Shown here piece by piece: positions 1-11,225 of a stretch of 64,000 bases of DNA. The stretch comes from Rapana venosa (lineage: Eukaryota > Mollusca > Gastropoda > Neogastropoda > Muricidae). The notes beneath the pieces are model-generated. The model did no database searches, was not told the DNA's origin, and saw only the letters and a list, made by a program, of their open reading frames with translations. Position 1 is the stretch's first letter; each line of letters opens with the position of its first letter. The DNA lies in assembly GCA_028751875.1 (NCBI GenBank), contig CM054135.1, positions 11,286,631 to 11,350,630 of the forward strand, read 5' to 3'. Position numbers and translations under genes: made by a program.

Positions 1-2130
1 CTCACCATCCCTACATGCCCCTTGCCCCACCCACCACCTCAACTCCACCCCCCAACTCTCGCCCAACTGCCCCCACCATCCCAGCCCATCTCACTACGCC
101 TCCCCCTCTCCCACCCCCCGATCCCCCCCTCCTCCAACACCAGCGCCTCCCCTAAACACGCCCACCCTCCCACGCCCCCTCCCCTCCCATCCCCTACCTC
201 ACCATCACTCCTCTCCCTCCTCCTCCCTCCCACCCTCCTCTCCCCTACCTCCTCCCCTCGTCTCTCTCTACTCCCTCTCTCTCTCTCGCACACCGCCCCT
301 CGATCCTCCCCCTCCTCCCTCTCTTCCTCTCCTCTCCCCTCCCTCCCCTCCCATCAACAACAACAAACCCACACCCGCCCCTCTCCCCCCACTGCCCCCC
401 TCCCCCCCTGCCCCACCCACCATTCTCCCACACCAGCCCACCTCAATCCCCACCTCCCCCCACTCGCCCGCCCACTCCACCACCCAATCCCCATGCCCAC
501 CAACACTGCCCACTGGCCCACACAATCGTACCAGACCCAAAGCCCTCCACAAGTAAACACAACCCCCCCCCAGGCCCCACTGCCCCACACTCATCCCCCC
601 ACCCCCCCCCACGCCCCCGACCTCCTACTACCCTCCCCACCAATCCTCGCCCACCAATACCTCCCCACCCGCCTCATCGGCCCTCAGCTCGCCCCCCCCC
701 ATCCCATCGACAAGCCCCCTCCACCCCCCGACCTCGCCACACCACATCCTTCTCTACGAACAACCATCCACCAACACAATGCCCCCCCCACCTCCTCATC
801 TCCTCCACCCACCAAACTCACCCCCCCAGCCCGCCCCCCCCAGCCCTACCCCACCCTACACTACATCCCCCTCACCCCCCGCCACCAGATCAACTCCCCC
901 ACTCCCCCACCCGACCCTACCGCCCACTCAACCAACCATGCGATCCCCAACCATCTGCCCACCCTGCCCAAGCCCAACCGCCCCCAACCCACATCACTGC
1001 CCAAGCCCACCCAATCCAACCCGCCACACACCATCCCCAGAACCAACCCCCCGCCCACTATACCCCCCCACTCTACGCCCACATCCCCCAGCCCCCCCGT
1101 CACCCCTTCTCCCAGAATCCCTCCCCTCCACCCTCTCCCCTGGCCCCACTCGCCCACCCAACCGAACAAAGCTCTCTCTCACCCAGCCCACAACATCCTC
1201 ACAGCCCCTCCCCGCCCCCCCATCCGGCCCACCCCCCAATTGCCCCATTGCCCTCCCCCGCACCTCTCACACCGCCCCCCCCAAACCCACCCACTCCCCC
1301 CCCGCCCACACCTCCCACTCCCACCTGACCAAATCTTCCACGCCCAATCGAACACCCCGCCCCGCCACCCCAAGTCCACCCTCCATCCTCAAACACCCCC
1401 TATAGCCAAACCATCGCCAAACCCACGCGCCTCCTACCCAACCACTACCCCATACGCCCCTCCCCAGCCCACCCTCCCCCACCCAAACCGCCGACCACCC
1501 GCCCGCAAATCCACACCACCCTCCTCACAGCCCACTCCACGCCCTACACTGCCCCCTCCATTATCCCTGACCCACCCCATAACCTCACTAGCCTCATCTC
1601 GCCCCCCTATCCCTACGCCCCACACCACCCACATCTCGCATCGCCCACGCCCATCCCATCTCCCATTCTACCACAACCAATCCCCCCCAACCCCCTCCCC
1701 ATATATCCACCCATTCTCATCCCCCTCAACCTCCACCCCCTCTCCTACCACCCCCACCTCCCATCACGACCCCAACACCCCCACCCACGCCAGCCCCCCA
1801 CATTTCGTCAACTAACAGCCCCCCCCCCCCATCCTCTGCCCCACCGAACCACCCCCCCCCACACCCCTCCCGCCCAAACCACCCAGCCCAACCAAAAACG
1901 AACCACCTCCTACTCCCAACACAGCCCAATCCGCCCACAAACAACACTTTCCCGCATGCCCATCAACTAACACCGAGAAACACCATCAATCAAACTCCAA
2001 TCACCGGTCACCAATAATAGCCCACAACCCCCCAACTCAGCCCCCAATGCACTCCCCCAGTCACAGCAACCCGCCAAATCCCACCCCCGCGAAACCCAGC
2101 ACCCACTCCACCCACCTTCCCTTCGACCGG
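1..2130. repeat. C-rich, G-depleted low-complexity block
   Basis: The plus strand is almost only C, A and T with runs of CCCC every few bases; G is rare (2 in the first 60 bases). No fixed period is visible and the TTAGGG-type telomere repeat is absent. Long open frames here are proline/serine/threonine-rich and exist only because stop codons are scarce in such DNA. The minus strand would be G-run-rich and could form G-quadruplexes. The block fades into ordinary AT-richer DNA over about 1900-2150. It could be a decayed simple repeat or a sequencing artefact. Confidence 0.8.
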
Positions 2131-3139
2131 TTCATCTTATCCTTCCCACCTTCTCTCTTCGTCTCTTCCCCCCTCCTCCCTCTCCCTCACGTGCAAATGG
2201 TCTGCCTGCAATACACATGCAAATCTCAAACTGAAACTGCATACCCATGCAAACTAAAACTACTACCACTTGAAAAAATGAAAGCGACTTGCCATCATGT
2301 GTTCTTAGAGCGCACATCCCTGCAAATCGTAAGACATCCACCCAATAGCTAAATGAAAATGACTCCGAAATAACAATGTTTATTATTTATATGATTGAAT
2401 CCTGTTATATTATCCGTGTGACACAGTGTCTTTGTCTCAGGCGGAAAAACTGGCAGTAAAGCTGCCCGTGGTTTCTCTATGAGTACTCCCCTATTTGGCT
2501 TTTTGTTTGGTGTTGTGTTTTTTTTTTGCGGGGGAGCTGATTTTTGCAAAAGGTTTTATTTCCCCTTGTTTTTATTTTTGAGACTGTATAAGTATTGGTT
2601 ATTCATTATCAGATGTATCCCTAATGGGCGGGGACGCGATGTAAAAAAGAGTCCACATGTGAGCTTATCATAATCCTCGAAAATAAAAGACATTGACGTC
2701 TCTTGTCATTTTCTCAATTGTCCCCTTCCCATCAACTAATAAATTCCGCAAGAATCTTTTCACAAACAGCTATGTCAACTCCTGCAAAGTCTCGCTTTAT
2801 GGAGTATTTAATTATCTGATTGCTCATAAATGTGCGTACCATTATTTCTCACATCCCCCACCCCTTTTCAGATAATTGAAAAGTTTTAAAAACCTCTTTT
2901 CCAAACTGATCAACACATTAATCAAATTATTGGGGGGGCCAGCTTCCGCACATCCCCATCCAGTCCCTTGAAAAATCCTTGTTCTTCCAAAGTAAAAAAA
3001 AAAAAAAAAAATTCAACTTTCCACATTCAGTTTTCTTTCGTCTTACACATCAACAAAAAACACTTTTAACACTTTTTTCTCCTTCTTTTTTACATCATCA
3101 CTAGCATCTACAGTAATGGAGGAAACAAAGGACCCACCA
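2131..3139. other. AT-rich stretch without visible gene
   Basis: Mixed AT-rich sequence with a poly-A run near 2995-3010 and short T runs. I see no exon with splice sites and conserved protein, and no recognisable repeat. The poly-A run lies 5' of the LINE remnant that follows. Confidence 0.5.
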
Positions 3140-3665
3140 ACAGGAAGTGCAGACCTTCATCAACAGCTTACATGAGACAAATCCGCCACACCATGCCCGA
3201 CACCATCAGCAACCGCAGACCTTTGCGCAATGTACCAACCAAACTGCCACCGAGAATGAAAGCCGGCCGCAGGAGACTGGGGATGGCTCCGGGCATCACC
3301 CTGAGAAATGCCAGCCAGCAACACATCACAACGGCAAGTCCACTAATCAATGGAACCCCCGAGGGAAAACGCAAAACAGAGGAAGGCCAAGAAACACCTG
3401 GCCTCAGCGCCTTGAGGCAGACAACAGGCAAGATGGATAACCTGGAGCCACGCTGGAGAAAAATAGCCCAGACCGAGGACTCTGGCGGCGACTGTTGTCG
3501 GCGGCTATCCCAGGGGGATGATGGGCCTAAGTTTAGTAATCAGCACGAAGTGCAGTTTGGTTGTTGTTTTCTTTTTAAGGTTTATCATTTTCGTGGTTTT
3601 CCCAAACCTTCCTGTCTTGTAATATGTGCCAGACTTGCGACTGTCACAGATGGTGTTTCTGGTCA
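3140..3665 (+). mobile_element. 3' end of an RTE-like non-LTR retrotransposon (LINE)
   Basis: Two overlapping frames give the basic C-terminal tail typical of one LINE ORF2 group: a GRPRNTW block near 3390, followed by an acidic/aromatic stretch and a terminal GDDGPK before the stop near 3530. The same tail (GKRK.GRPK) occurs in the copies at about 18040 (+) and 55990 (-), so these are related elements. The frame changes between the GRPRNTW and DDG parts, so the copy is dead. No reverse transcriptase survives here (5' truncation). Bases after 3535 are presumed 3' UTR of the element. Confidence 0.7.
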
Positions 3666-4058
3666 TCACTGATCATCTGGAGTAGGGTTTACTGCACAGT
3701 ATCTGCGTTCTGGTTCCCTGTTGCAGTTCTTGGTACACGACTCACGCTGCTCCTGCGGTCTCATCTGGAAGCGTTGGACGTTTTCTGAGGTAGGCGACAC
3801 CTCGCGTGCTGATAGCGATTGCTGGGCTGCCCGTGGACCCAGCGGTGAAGATTGATTTCCTTCTTTGTTTTCTCCCCGTATGATTTGAACCGTGTATGGT
3901 GATGGTGAGGCTGCAGTCCACGACGAGCTTCCTCGTCTCCTTACGGCATCTTCACCCACACCTTATCCTTCCTTTTTTGAAGTTTTGAGCAAGTTTCCTA
4001 GTTATGTTCCGACAGTGAAACTGTTCTTTTTGTGCAGCTGTTTTGATGTGTCAGCCAT

Positions 4059-4720
4059 CTATCTGCTGAAATCTCTGTACATTTGGTGTACAGGAACATG
4101 GCTGTGATGGCTAAAAGAAGGGACTTTGCTTCTCAGTTTTTCCTCCCATTCAGGATACTCTGCTGGGCTCAGATCCATGTTGGAGGGTGTCTTGAGCCCG
4201 CTATAGTTCAGAAGTGCAATGTAAGGATCTTCTGCCTTTTTCAAAACAAATTTTTTCAACAGTTTCTCTCCACACTCTTTAAGCTTTCTCCATTTCCTTG
4301 CAGCTGGCTAACAGGATACTTGTCAAATTCGTGGTGAAACCAATATTTCTCAGCAAAATTCATCTAAGCTCATGTGCTGAACTGGGAACCATTGTTTCAA
4401 ACAACAATTTCTCAGGAATCCCATGTCTTCCAAAAATCAGCTCTGGCAAGATCAATGACAGATGTTCGATGTTGAGAATGCGACAGAAAGCAATATCAAT
4501 CTCACCTTGACAATAAATCCCACAACAAGCATATTTTGGTCCATTTCCTGTACTCAAACAGATTCCAACCCCCACCACGTTGCCATGATAGTCGGGGTTT
4601 TCGCTTGTTCTTCAGTAGTTCACGAATGATATTCATCCGTTCCTGCTCACAAAACGCTACCTGAGTCGACTCTTCTCGGTCCGTTCGACTCGACAAACCT
4701 GGCCCTACCCACACACTGTT
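4059..4720 (-). pseudogene. Gypsy integrase relic
   Basis: Fragments HGIPEKL (near 4420) and EDPYIALLNY.GLKTPS.MDLSPAE (about 4235-4140) correspond to the integrase core and the post-core segment of Gypsy integrases. They sit in different frames with intervening stops. Confidence 0.65.
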
Positions 4721-5279
4721 TCTTGCTACGCGCCCTGCATTTCACTCATCCCCTCGCTGACCTCATGAATGTCGCGCTGCAAGACTACTCTTCCAGGAGT
4801 TCTGTTGAACACACAATGCACCCTTAAAACAGCATCAGCCCCTCCAGAATTGAGAGATCATTACTGCGACCATACCAGTACCTTCGCTTCACACTAGCGC
4901 ATCTCTCTGGCTGTCTCAGGCCCATGAATCTGTCTTGCAGAAATTTATAACCTAGACTGCAGACTTTATCTGAGTTGACTGATGCAACTTTTCTCTCTCA
5001 TCTTGATCAGCTTACAAAAGACTCTCAACTAAGCAACTGACAAACATGTATTCTGTCTCGACCCCCATACGTTCTCCCTGTTCCAGCACGAACAATCACC
5101 AGGAGCCTGAAGAGCAGCGTGTGTCAGCTGTCACAATATTTCCTTTCCTGCTGGTGGTAAACTCTATCTCATAAGACAAAACGCATCATCCCATCCCTGC
5201 GAGCGCTGGTTCTTGGAGTCAATCTCATCAGGTTTTGGGTTCTTCTCAGTATGCAAGTAGAGGTTTGTGGTTCCTGTTT

Positions 5280-5495
5280 CTAATCAGTGACACTTCTTCT
5301 AGCACCAGTCACAATTCTGCAAACTTCACACAACACCATGTAACTGCCAAGGGGTCTCTTTTTCAACTTGTAGGCATATCGCTGCTCCTTACGAAGAGTT
5401 TCGCATCTTTGATGCATAGCAACTGGCTTCCAGTCCTGACCTTCTTTTTGAAGTAGCACGCTCCAGTCCATAAGATGATGCATCTGCAGACACAC
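5280..5495 (-). pseudogene. Gypsy RNase H relic
   Basis: A 71-residue minus-strand frame contains VLLQKEGQDWKPVAMHQRC and EQRYA, matching the RNase H block that follows RT in Ty3/Gypsy pol. Its position between the RT and integrase relics supports this. Confidence 0.65.
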
Positions 5496-5699
5496 TGATC
5501 TTCCTTCTCATACCCCTAGTGTGATCCCACCCTGCGTCCTCATCGCTCATACTTGTGTCTGAGCTTTCGAAACGGCTCTTCTTGTTGCTGCTCCACCTCT
5601 CTCATCTCATGTTTGAGTATAAATCTCGCACGGAAATTTTTGCCTTATTGCAAGACTTGGGATAAAATCTTTCTCCCACATGGTGTACCATGCCTAGGA

Positions 5700-6600
5700 A
5701 CTTTCATACTAGCTCTGTAATATTCGGTCCTTGAAAAATTGCTGATTGCCTCTAATGTTGCTGGGATCCCCTATGATACCATCCGGTGAATATTCTGTAT
5801 GTGACCCAAGAAAGTTTCATTGTTGTCAGGTGACAAAAACCACATCTCATCAAGGTGCTGTTTTCTTCTTGCATTCACTCAAACAGCTGTCGCTCTCCAA
5901 CATATCCTTCTGATTTTTGCCACTGACAAGAACATCATCAAAGTCAGCAATCACTTCCTGACTTTCTGCATCAACGTATGCTGGGCTCATTTCTCCTCTA
6001 GCGTGAGACAAATTTCTGGCCGGCAAGTTGACTCCAAATGAAGTCTTTTGTTAACCGAATCTTCCGAATGGTGTTATAAATGTTCTCAACTCATGCGACT
6101 CTTCATCAAACTGTGGAATTATGAATCGAACCCAATGATATGCACTCAAGTTTGGACGACACCTTTGAGTTTCTGATAACTCACAGCAAGGAGCTGGTCA
6201 GCGTTGTAGAAAGGGACCGCATTCCTCCACGTGTGAACATTCTCATTCAAGTTTGGTGAGATTCAATGCAAAGATCTCACTTTCTCCACCCCTTTGCTTT
6301 TGGCATACCCCACATACTATTGGGGCTACCACCAGTCCAGTTGGAGTTTGTAACAGGTCTAATATCATCTGCTCCTGCCAGGCACATTAATTCTTCTGTA
6401 CTTGTCTTTTCGTCATGGGGAGTGGTACAGATGTCTCGGTGCAGCAATGAAACATCGTTGTGCATTTTCTTCAGTCTGATTCTTCTAAGACAGTCTTTCA
6501 TTTTTCCAAGTCCTTCTGAAATAACTCTGTGGTACAATGTTGATGCTGGTCTCTTCCTGATCGCACTGTGGTCCGAATTCTCTTTCCATCATGTGGAGTG
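5700..6600 (-). pseudogene. Gypsy reverse transcriptase relic
   Basis: Recognisable blocks on the minus strand are LAGADD near 6390, FITPFGRFG near 6080 and the catalytic FDDVLVSGKN at about 5949-5920. Phe replaces the usual Met/Tyr before the two aspartates. Stops and several frame changes separate the blocks. Confidence 0.65.
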
Positions 6601-6792
6601 CTGCTCATGCTACTGTCTGCCAAGTAGTGGTTCATGAAGCGCGTTTATCCCACTAGACCAGAGTTCCTGTAACGCCTCCCCTTTTTAGTCATAGAGTGGC
6701 AGTATACTTCCCACTCCTTGAATTTCTGTCTTCCCTGGACCTAACAACTTCTCGTTGGTCTTCTGTAATTACAGGAAATTCTTCTTGAAAAA

Positions 6793-7110
6793 TCATTGTG
6801 GAACAACAAAGACATCTGCCCCTGTATCCATTCGAATCTGAAACTGATTTTCCATTATCAGTAACTGTTTCATGTGCCCAAATGTCTCTGTTACATGCAT
6901 TGACACATTCTTTGTCTGCACCTCAATTAGAAGCGAGTATTGTTCTCTATCTTCTTCCTCTTCATCAATGTGTGGACTTTCCTTAGATCTACACATGACT
7001 GTGTAAGATCTTTTGAAAAACATTTGGTGGCACTCTGCATCTTTGCTGGGCATCTTTTCTCCATGTATAGGTACTTATTCCACAACATATCAGCATTTCT
7101 CCATTTTGAG
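6793..7110 (-). pseudogene. Gypsy zinc knuckle and aspartic protease relic
   Basis: The protease active site is visible as MDTGADVFVVPQ, coded by 6830-6793; D-T-G is the retropepsin catalytic triad. Upstream, spread over two frames near 7000-7110, are KRCPAKD, AECHQMFFK and MCRSKE, the remains of two CCHC-like knuckles with lost cysteines and a frameshift. Confidence 0.7.
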
Positions 7111-7199
7111 TCTTGAGAATCGAACACATGTTCATGCTTTTCAGTTTTTTGCTGCCATATATTTTTCTTTTCTTCCATTCAATGGAATCTCTCTGTTCA

Positions 7200-7860
7200 C
7201 GCATCTACTTGTCGAACATCTCATATGTCATCGGCTTGCCATTATCGTCTGTGCCTGCCTGTCCTTGAAGTTTCATATGCTCTTCCAATCACAAACATTT
7301 GGGGCCGAGTCCTACACATTTTATCTTCCAGCATCTTTTCTCTCTGAAGGGCCATCTTCTCTCACTCTCCTAAGACAACTTGGTCTCGAATCCTCCTGTC
7401 TTTCTGTTTGCCCAACTTACATGTAGGCTAACTGTTGAAGAGTCCTACACTGAATGCTTCCCACTGATTCTGAGGCCCTCGTCTTGTCGTCTTGATGCAA
7501 ACTTGGTATGCTTCGAATGCTTCATGTGTTTTCTCCAACACAGAATCCTGAAATGTTTTTAGAACTTTTCTGCAAATTCTTTGCTATCACAGCATCCGGT
7601 CACAAATATAAATATCCATCAATAAATAGTCCACTGCTTCTTCTCCTAATGGTGGCAATGACAAACAGCAGTCCGCAATTCTGCACTATTCTTTATTCAG
7701 TCTACTTGCTATGGAATAATTGTCCCACTGAGTCTTTTGAATTTTCACCAATTACTATTTGGCAAACCTGCTTCTCACAAACTATTTGACTGGAGCTGGT
7801 ACACCAGCAGGAACTGCTTCTGCTGTTGAAGATACCACCATTAACTGTCTTAAAAGCTCT
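7200..7860 (-). pseudogene. Gypsy gag relic
   Basis: Minus-strand fragments such as DNYSIASRLNKE and EKTHEAFEAYQV resemble the capsid region of molluscan/metazoan Gypsy gag (helical segments before a zinc knuckle). Stops and frame changes occur about every 100 bases. The position just 5' of the knuckle and protease supports the call. The exact start cannot be fixed. Confidence 0.6.
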
Positions 7861-7968
7861 AGTGTACTACCAGTCTTTGTTATTTGCTTTTTTTTTATTA
7901 AACTACAGTTTCTTCTGCCCATACATTCAGTAAGCTACTGTTTACCCATAGTCTCTAGTTTGATCCTC

Positions 7969-7981
7969 TTCTGACACCAGT
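7969..7981 (-). promoter_or_regulatory. Possible tRNA primer-binding site of the Gypsy relic
   Basis: CTGGTGTCAGAAG on the minus strand lies upstream of gag and resembles the TGGTGTCAGAAG start that follows many Gypsy 5' LTRs. The adjoining 7982 to about 8110 would then be LTR. No partner LTR was found. Confidence 0.4.
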
Positions 7982-8169
7982 TTTGTGTTTGCTGTGTTTA
8001 TGTAACTCCATTAAAATAGACATAGAGACATGGAGAAGTGCTGCTGACCGGATCTCCCAGTGCATTCCTCAGTAGCCTCCCTTGTCATCAAAGTACCCAA
8101 TAGACAACAATATGCCTAATTATCCGATTGTTCGATAATGCTACCGCTATGTACTACAACCAGAAACAC

Positions 8170-8560
8170 CCGCCCCTCCCCCCCCCCCCTCCACCAACAA
8201 AAACCAAAACAAAACCAAACCCAAAACAAAACAAGCAACCAACCAGTCGTAGCCTACAAACTGAACAAACACGCAAACAAAAAAGATCTACAGCAAAAAC
8301 AACCACAACCAACAAACAAACACACTACACACAACAACATCAACATAAACAAACACAACAACAACACCATACATGCCATACAATGAACTATAAAGAACTG
8401 AATACAAGCTAAAAGAAAAGCCCAAAATAACCCCCCCCATCCCCCCCCGCCCCAAACAATCTACTCCCCGATATTCTAACCCAAAAAAAACCTACAAAAA
8501 CAAACAAACGAACAAAAACAACCAACCAAAACCAGAAACACCACCACCACCACCAAATTG
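8170..8560. repeat. A/C-rich simple sequence (CAAAA/CCAAC type)
   Basis: G is nearly absent. The stretch is made of AAAC, AACC and CCCC runs without a fixed unit. Confidence 0.8.
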
Positions 8561-8580
8561 ATAAAACAACAAAGGAAATG

Positions 8581-8667
8581 TGTGTTGTGTGTGTGTGTGT
8601 GTGTGTGTATGTTCTGTCTGTTGTTGTGTGTAGTGTTGTTGCTGCTCTCCTGCTGCTGCTGCTGCTG
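8581..8667 (+). repeat. (TG)n and (CTG)n microsatellites
   Basis: TG repeats at about 8586-8608 and a CTG tract at about 8651-8667. Confidence 0.9.
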
Positions 8668-8934
8668 GCTGTTGTTGATGATCGATGAAGTCAGGATGAC
8701 GATACTTTTCGCTGGTGATTTTTTGTTGATGTTTTTGTTGTAGTTTGTGTACTTCCACAATCAATCAATGAGGTCTCTTTTCCGGCAATGTTAACGAGCT
8801 GGCTGTATCAGCTGACTTCAGGAACCAACAGCTAGGAAATCTATACCAGTCAGTCACAGAGAGGTGTGTTTCCATCCTGCAGCCTGCCTACTGCAGTGTG
8901 TAGGGTAAAAAAAAAAAAAAACACACAAAAAAAG

Positions 8935-9000
8935 ACTGCGTGAGATTCGAGCTACTCTGCCGGAGGAGAGCGCCTCGCCACAAGAGCAGCGCCACCCATT
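8935..9000 (-). mobile_element. 3' fragment of SINE family C
   Basis: The reverse complement reads GGGTGGCGCTGCTCTTGTGG followed by a CTCTCC/GAATCTCAC tail. This matches the 3' half of the full SINE at 62398-62765. Confidence 0.6.
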
Positions 9001-9240
9001 AATTTTTGGCTTGTCCTTTTTCAGTCTGCCCAACTGTACATGGTTCCCCTATCTACAGAAATGGGGTACTTTGTTGACTTTTTCTCTTTTCTTCTTTCTT
9101 TTCGTTTTCTTTTTTTTTCTTTAAAAAAAAAAAGAATTCTTGCCAGCAAACAACTGTCTTGTGCTCGTGGTTCTTTACGTGCGCAAATAAGTACGTGGTA
9201 ACACACGGGAGACCTCGTTTACTGCGGTTCCTCAACCGGA

Positions 9241-9450
9241 AGAACTAGCACCCAGACTCCACCACTCATGTCTAATGGATTGGGGAAAAGTTTTGGGCCC
9301 AAACATGATCCGAGAACCATCGCACACTTCCGACCCCCAGACTTTTTGCTTTTTAGGCAGGTTCCTTACCTCTAGTCCAACCACGATCCACCACCAGACT
9401 TGCTGCCTCCCAGCAACAGTCCTGTGAAAACATGCGTTATGCTTACTCCC
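9241..9450. repeat. Dispersed repeat of unknown class (shared with 49798-49862)
   Basis: GACTAGCACCCA...GATTGGGGAA followed by GGCCCAA occurs here and again near 49800. Its reverse complement has a weakly tRNA-like CTAGAGGTAAGG box, so it may be another SINE on the minus strand. Confidence 0.35.
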
Positions 9451-9464
9451 ACAAAACGGGCATT

Positions 9465-9810
9465 CGCCTGGTGTTAGAGTGATGCGCATTGTGCCTTGTC
9501 TGAACTGCTGACCCCGTTCTATCTCGTTCAAGAAGAATTTTTTTCCTCTGGAGTCAGCATCAGTCCAGGCTCCACTCTCCCACAGACAGTCTCCTATCGA
9601 TGAACCGAGGTCCCGCGTGCGAACACACGCACGAACTCTTGCGCACCAAACGGTATTTTTTTAAACACAAACTCCGCTTTTCACTTTACGGAATCAGTAG
9701 GCCATTGTGTGCCAGTGGGAACGGATGACAAATTTTACAAAGACTGCAGAAACTCGGGGACTGCAATGAACAACCCCACATGAGTCTAATTTCCATTATT
9801 CCTTATACCC
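9465..9810 (+). mobile_element. SINE family A, degenerate copy
   Basis: It shares with the copy at 45641 the blocks ATCTCGTTCAAGA, AGGCCATTGTGTGCCAGTGG, GAACGGATGACAAATTTTAC and a CGGGGACTG 3' part. The head (GCCTGGTGTTAGAGTG) is a worn tRNA-type A box. Confidence 0.7.
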
Positions 9811-9984
9811 GCTCACTCCATCGAAAATCAGTAAACTCAATCTCTTGTTTCAGGAAAATTGCACTCCCAAAAGCACTCAAACTCTATAGTCCCCACTACT
9901 CTACTCAAAAGCAAGACCTTCTAGACCCCTAACCTTCTGAAGACATTTATAAGACCTGTTTTCCAATCTAACCCTTTTATTTCT

Positions 9985-11225
9985 CTTGACTAAAGGCAGT
10001 TCAAGTACTCCAAACAGCTCAACAACCACATTCTCCTCTCCAACAATCTTCTTTCTGAGTTCAGCTGCCTGTCGAAAACAACCACACCTAAAACCACCCA
10101 GAAAATTACTTTAAAACACTCTTCATTTGTTTCTGACTCGGGGAAAAATCCCCCCCTCACCACTCGATTTATCAGCACCTTCGATACTATAGACCACAAA
10201 TTTCTTCCCCCCCGTTTTAAAAAATCTTCGGTTTAGGGGCACAGCCCTCACCTATTTTAATTCATCCCTTTACGGCCGATTCCAAAACTTGCAGAAAAAC
10301 AAATTCAATCAATCCCCTCCAAACGGAATGCGGAGCCCCAAAAGGATCTTTTCTAGGCCCCCTTTCTTTCCCCTTTTTTAACCCCCCCTGCCCCAATAAA
10401 AAACCGTCTCAATAACCATAAATTTTACGCAGAACTCTGATTCAAAGCATGTTACCCCTGAAAATCCCCTTCTCCCTACAAATAGTCTGGCTGCTTTGAA
10501 GAATTAAAAGGGGATAAACCAGAACAAATTAACAAATGCAGATAAAACCGAGCCTTCCCGGGGGACCAAACCAAACCCTTCTTTTTACCCCTTTCCCTAG
10601 AACTCCGCATACATCAGTCTCTCACCTCTGCTTGAATACCAGGTGTTTTTATCATAACACCTCCCCATAAAAAAAATTAAAACCCCCAACCTGTCATTCT
10701 GACTAAAATTACGGCGAAAGCCAATTCAAAAGTACATGGCCACGATCAAACCCAAAATTTCCCTTCTCTCTTCTTTCACGTCGGATATGCAACCTTTTTT
10801 GTTTTCTGCCGCATCTCACCACCCCTTTTCAACGTATACAAACCCGCGGCGACTAGTTCCGAAAGAAAAAATCTGAGCACTTTACCCCTTTTTTGCCTCT
10901 CCACTGGCCTGTGCCACGAGAAAAAATTTATAAGACATCTCTCTTTTATAAATTACCCCCCAAAACTGAAACCCTCCACCTCGGGAATTCTTCACCTTAC
11001 ACCCCTTTCACCCCTCCGCCTCGCATATCCCTTGCCTACAAATACTGGAAGAGCTCCCCTCCTCTCGCCAAAACCTGTTTGACACTTTAAATCCCCTCAA
11101 GACATAATTTTTTAAAACCAAAGATTTCCCCCCCCCCTTTTTTCATATCAGAGCAAACCCCCTTCCAAACCCATGCCCTATCACCCCTGCTAAAGATACC
11201 CCCTGTTGAGTGTATTGTTTTTTTA
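9985..11225 (+). mobile_element. CR1/L2-like LINE, fragment 1 (degraded)
   Basis: It aligns by eye over more than 1 kb with 19150-20440 (for example TTTCTGACTCGGG, TTATCAGCA, TAGACCAC, GCACAGCCCTCACC). Traces of the RT block around D-T-I-D-H are visible near 10180-10200 and an A-LTWF-like segment near 10240. Frameshifts and homopolymer runs destroy the frame. The 3' end lies near a GTGTATTGTTTTTTT at 11210. Confidence 0.65.

Larger units (their letters stand above)
3666..7985 (-). mobile_element. Decayed Ty3/Gypsy LTR retrotransposon, internal region
   Basis: Read on the minus strand, fragments of every Gypsy domain occur in the canonical order. They are gag (about 7860-7200), a CCHC zinc knuckle (about 7110-7000), protease with a DTGAD active site (6827-6813), reverse transcriptase (about 6600-5700), RNase H (5495-5290) and integrase (about 4700-4060), then a pol C-terminal tail to 3666. 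Many frameshifts and stops break it, so it is a pseudo-element. A primer-binding-like CTGGTGTCAGAAG lies at 7981-7969, marking the inner edge of a likely 5' LTR. I see no matching LTR at the 3666 end, where a LINE remnant begins. Confidence 0.8.

Noticed and set aside
22..1815. 597-codon open frame rich in Pro, Ser, Thr and His
   Set aside because: A by-product of G-depleted, C-rich sequence in which stop codons are rare; other frames of the same DNA are open too.
1..2130. Telomeric repeat
   Set aside because: No recurrent CCCTAA or other fixed telomere unit.
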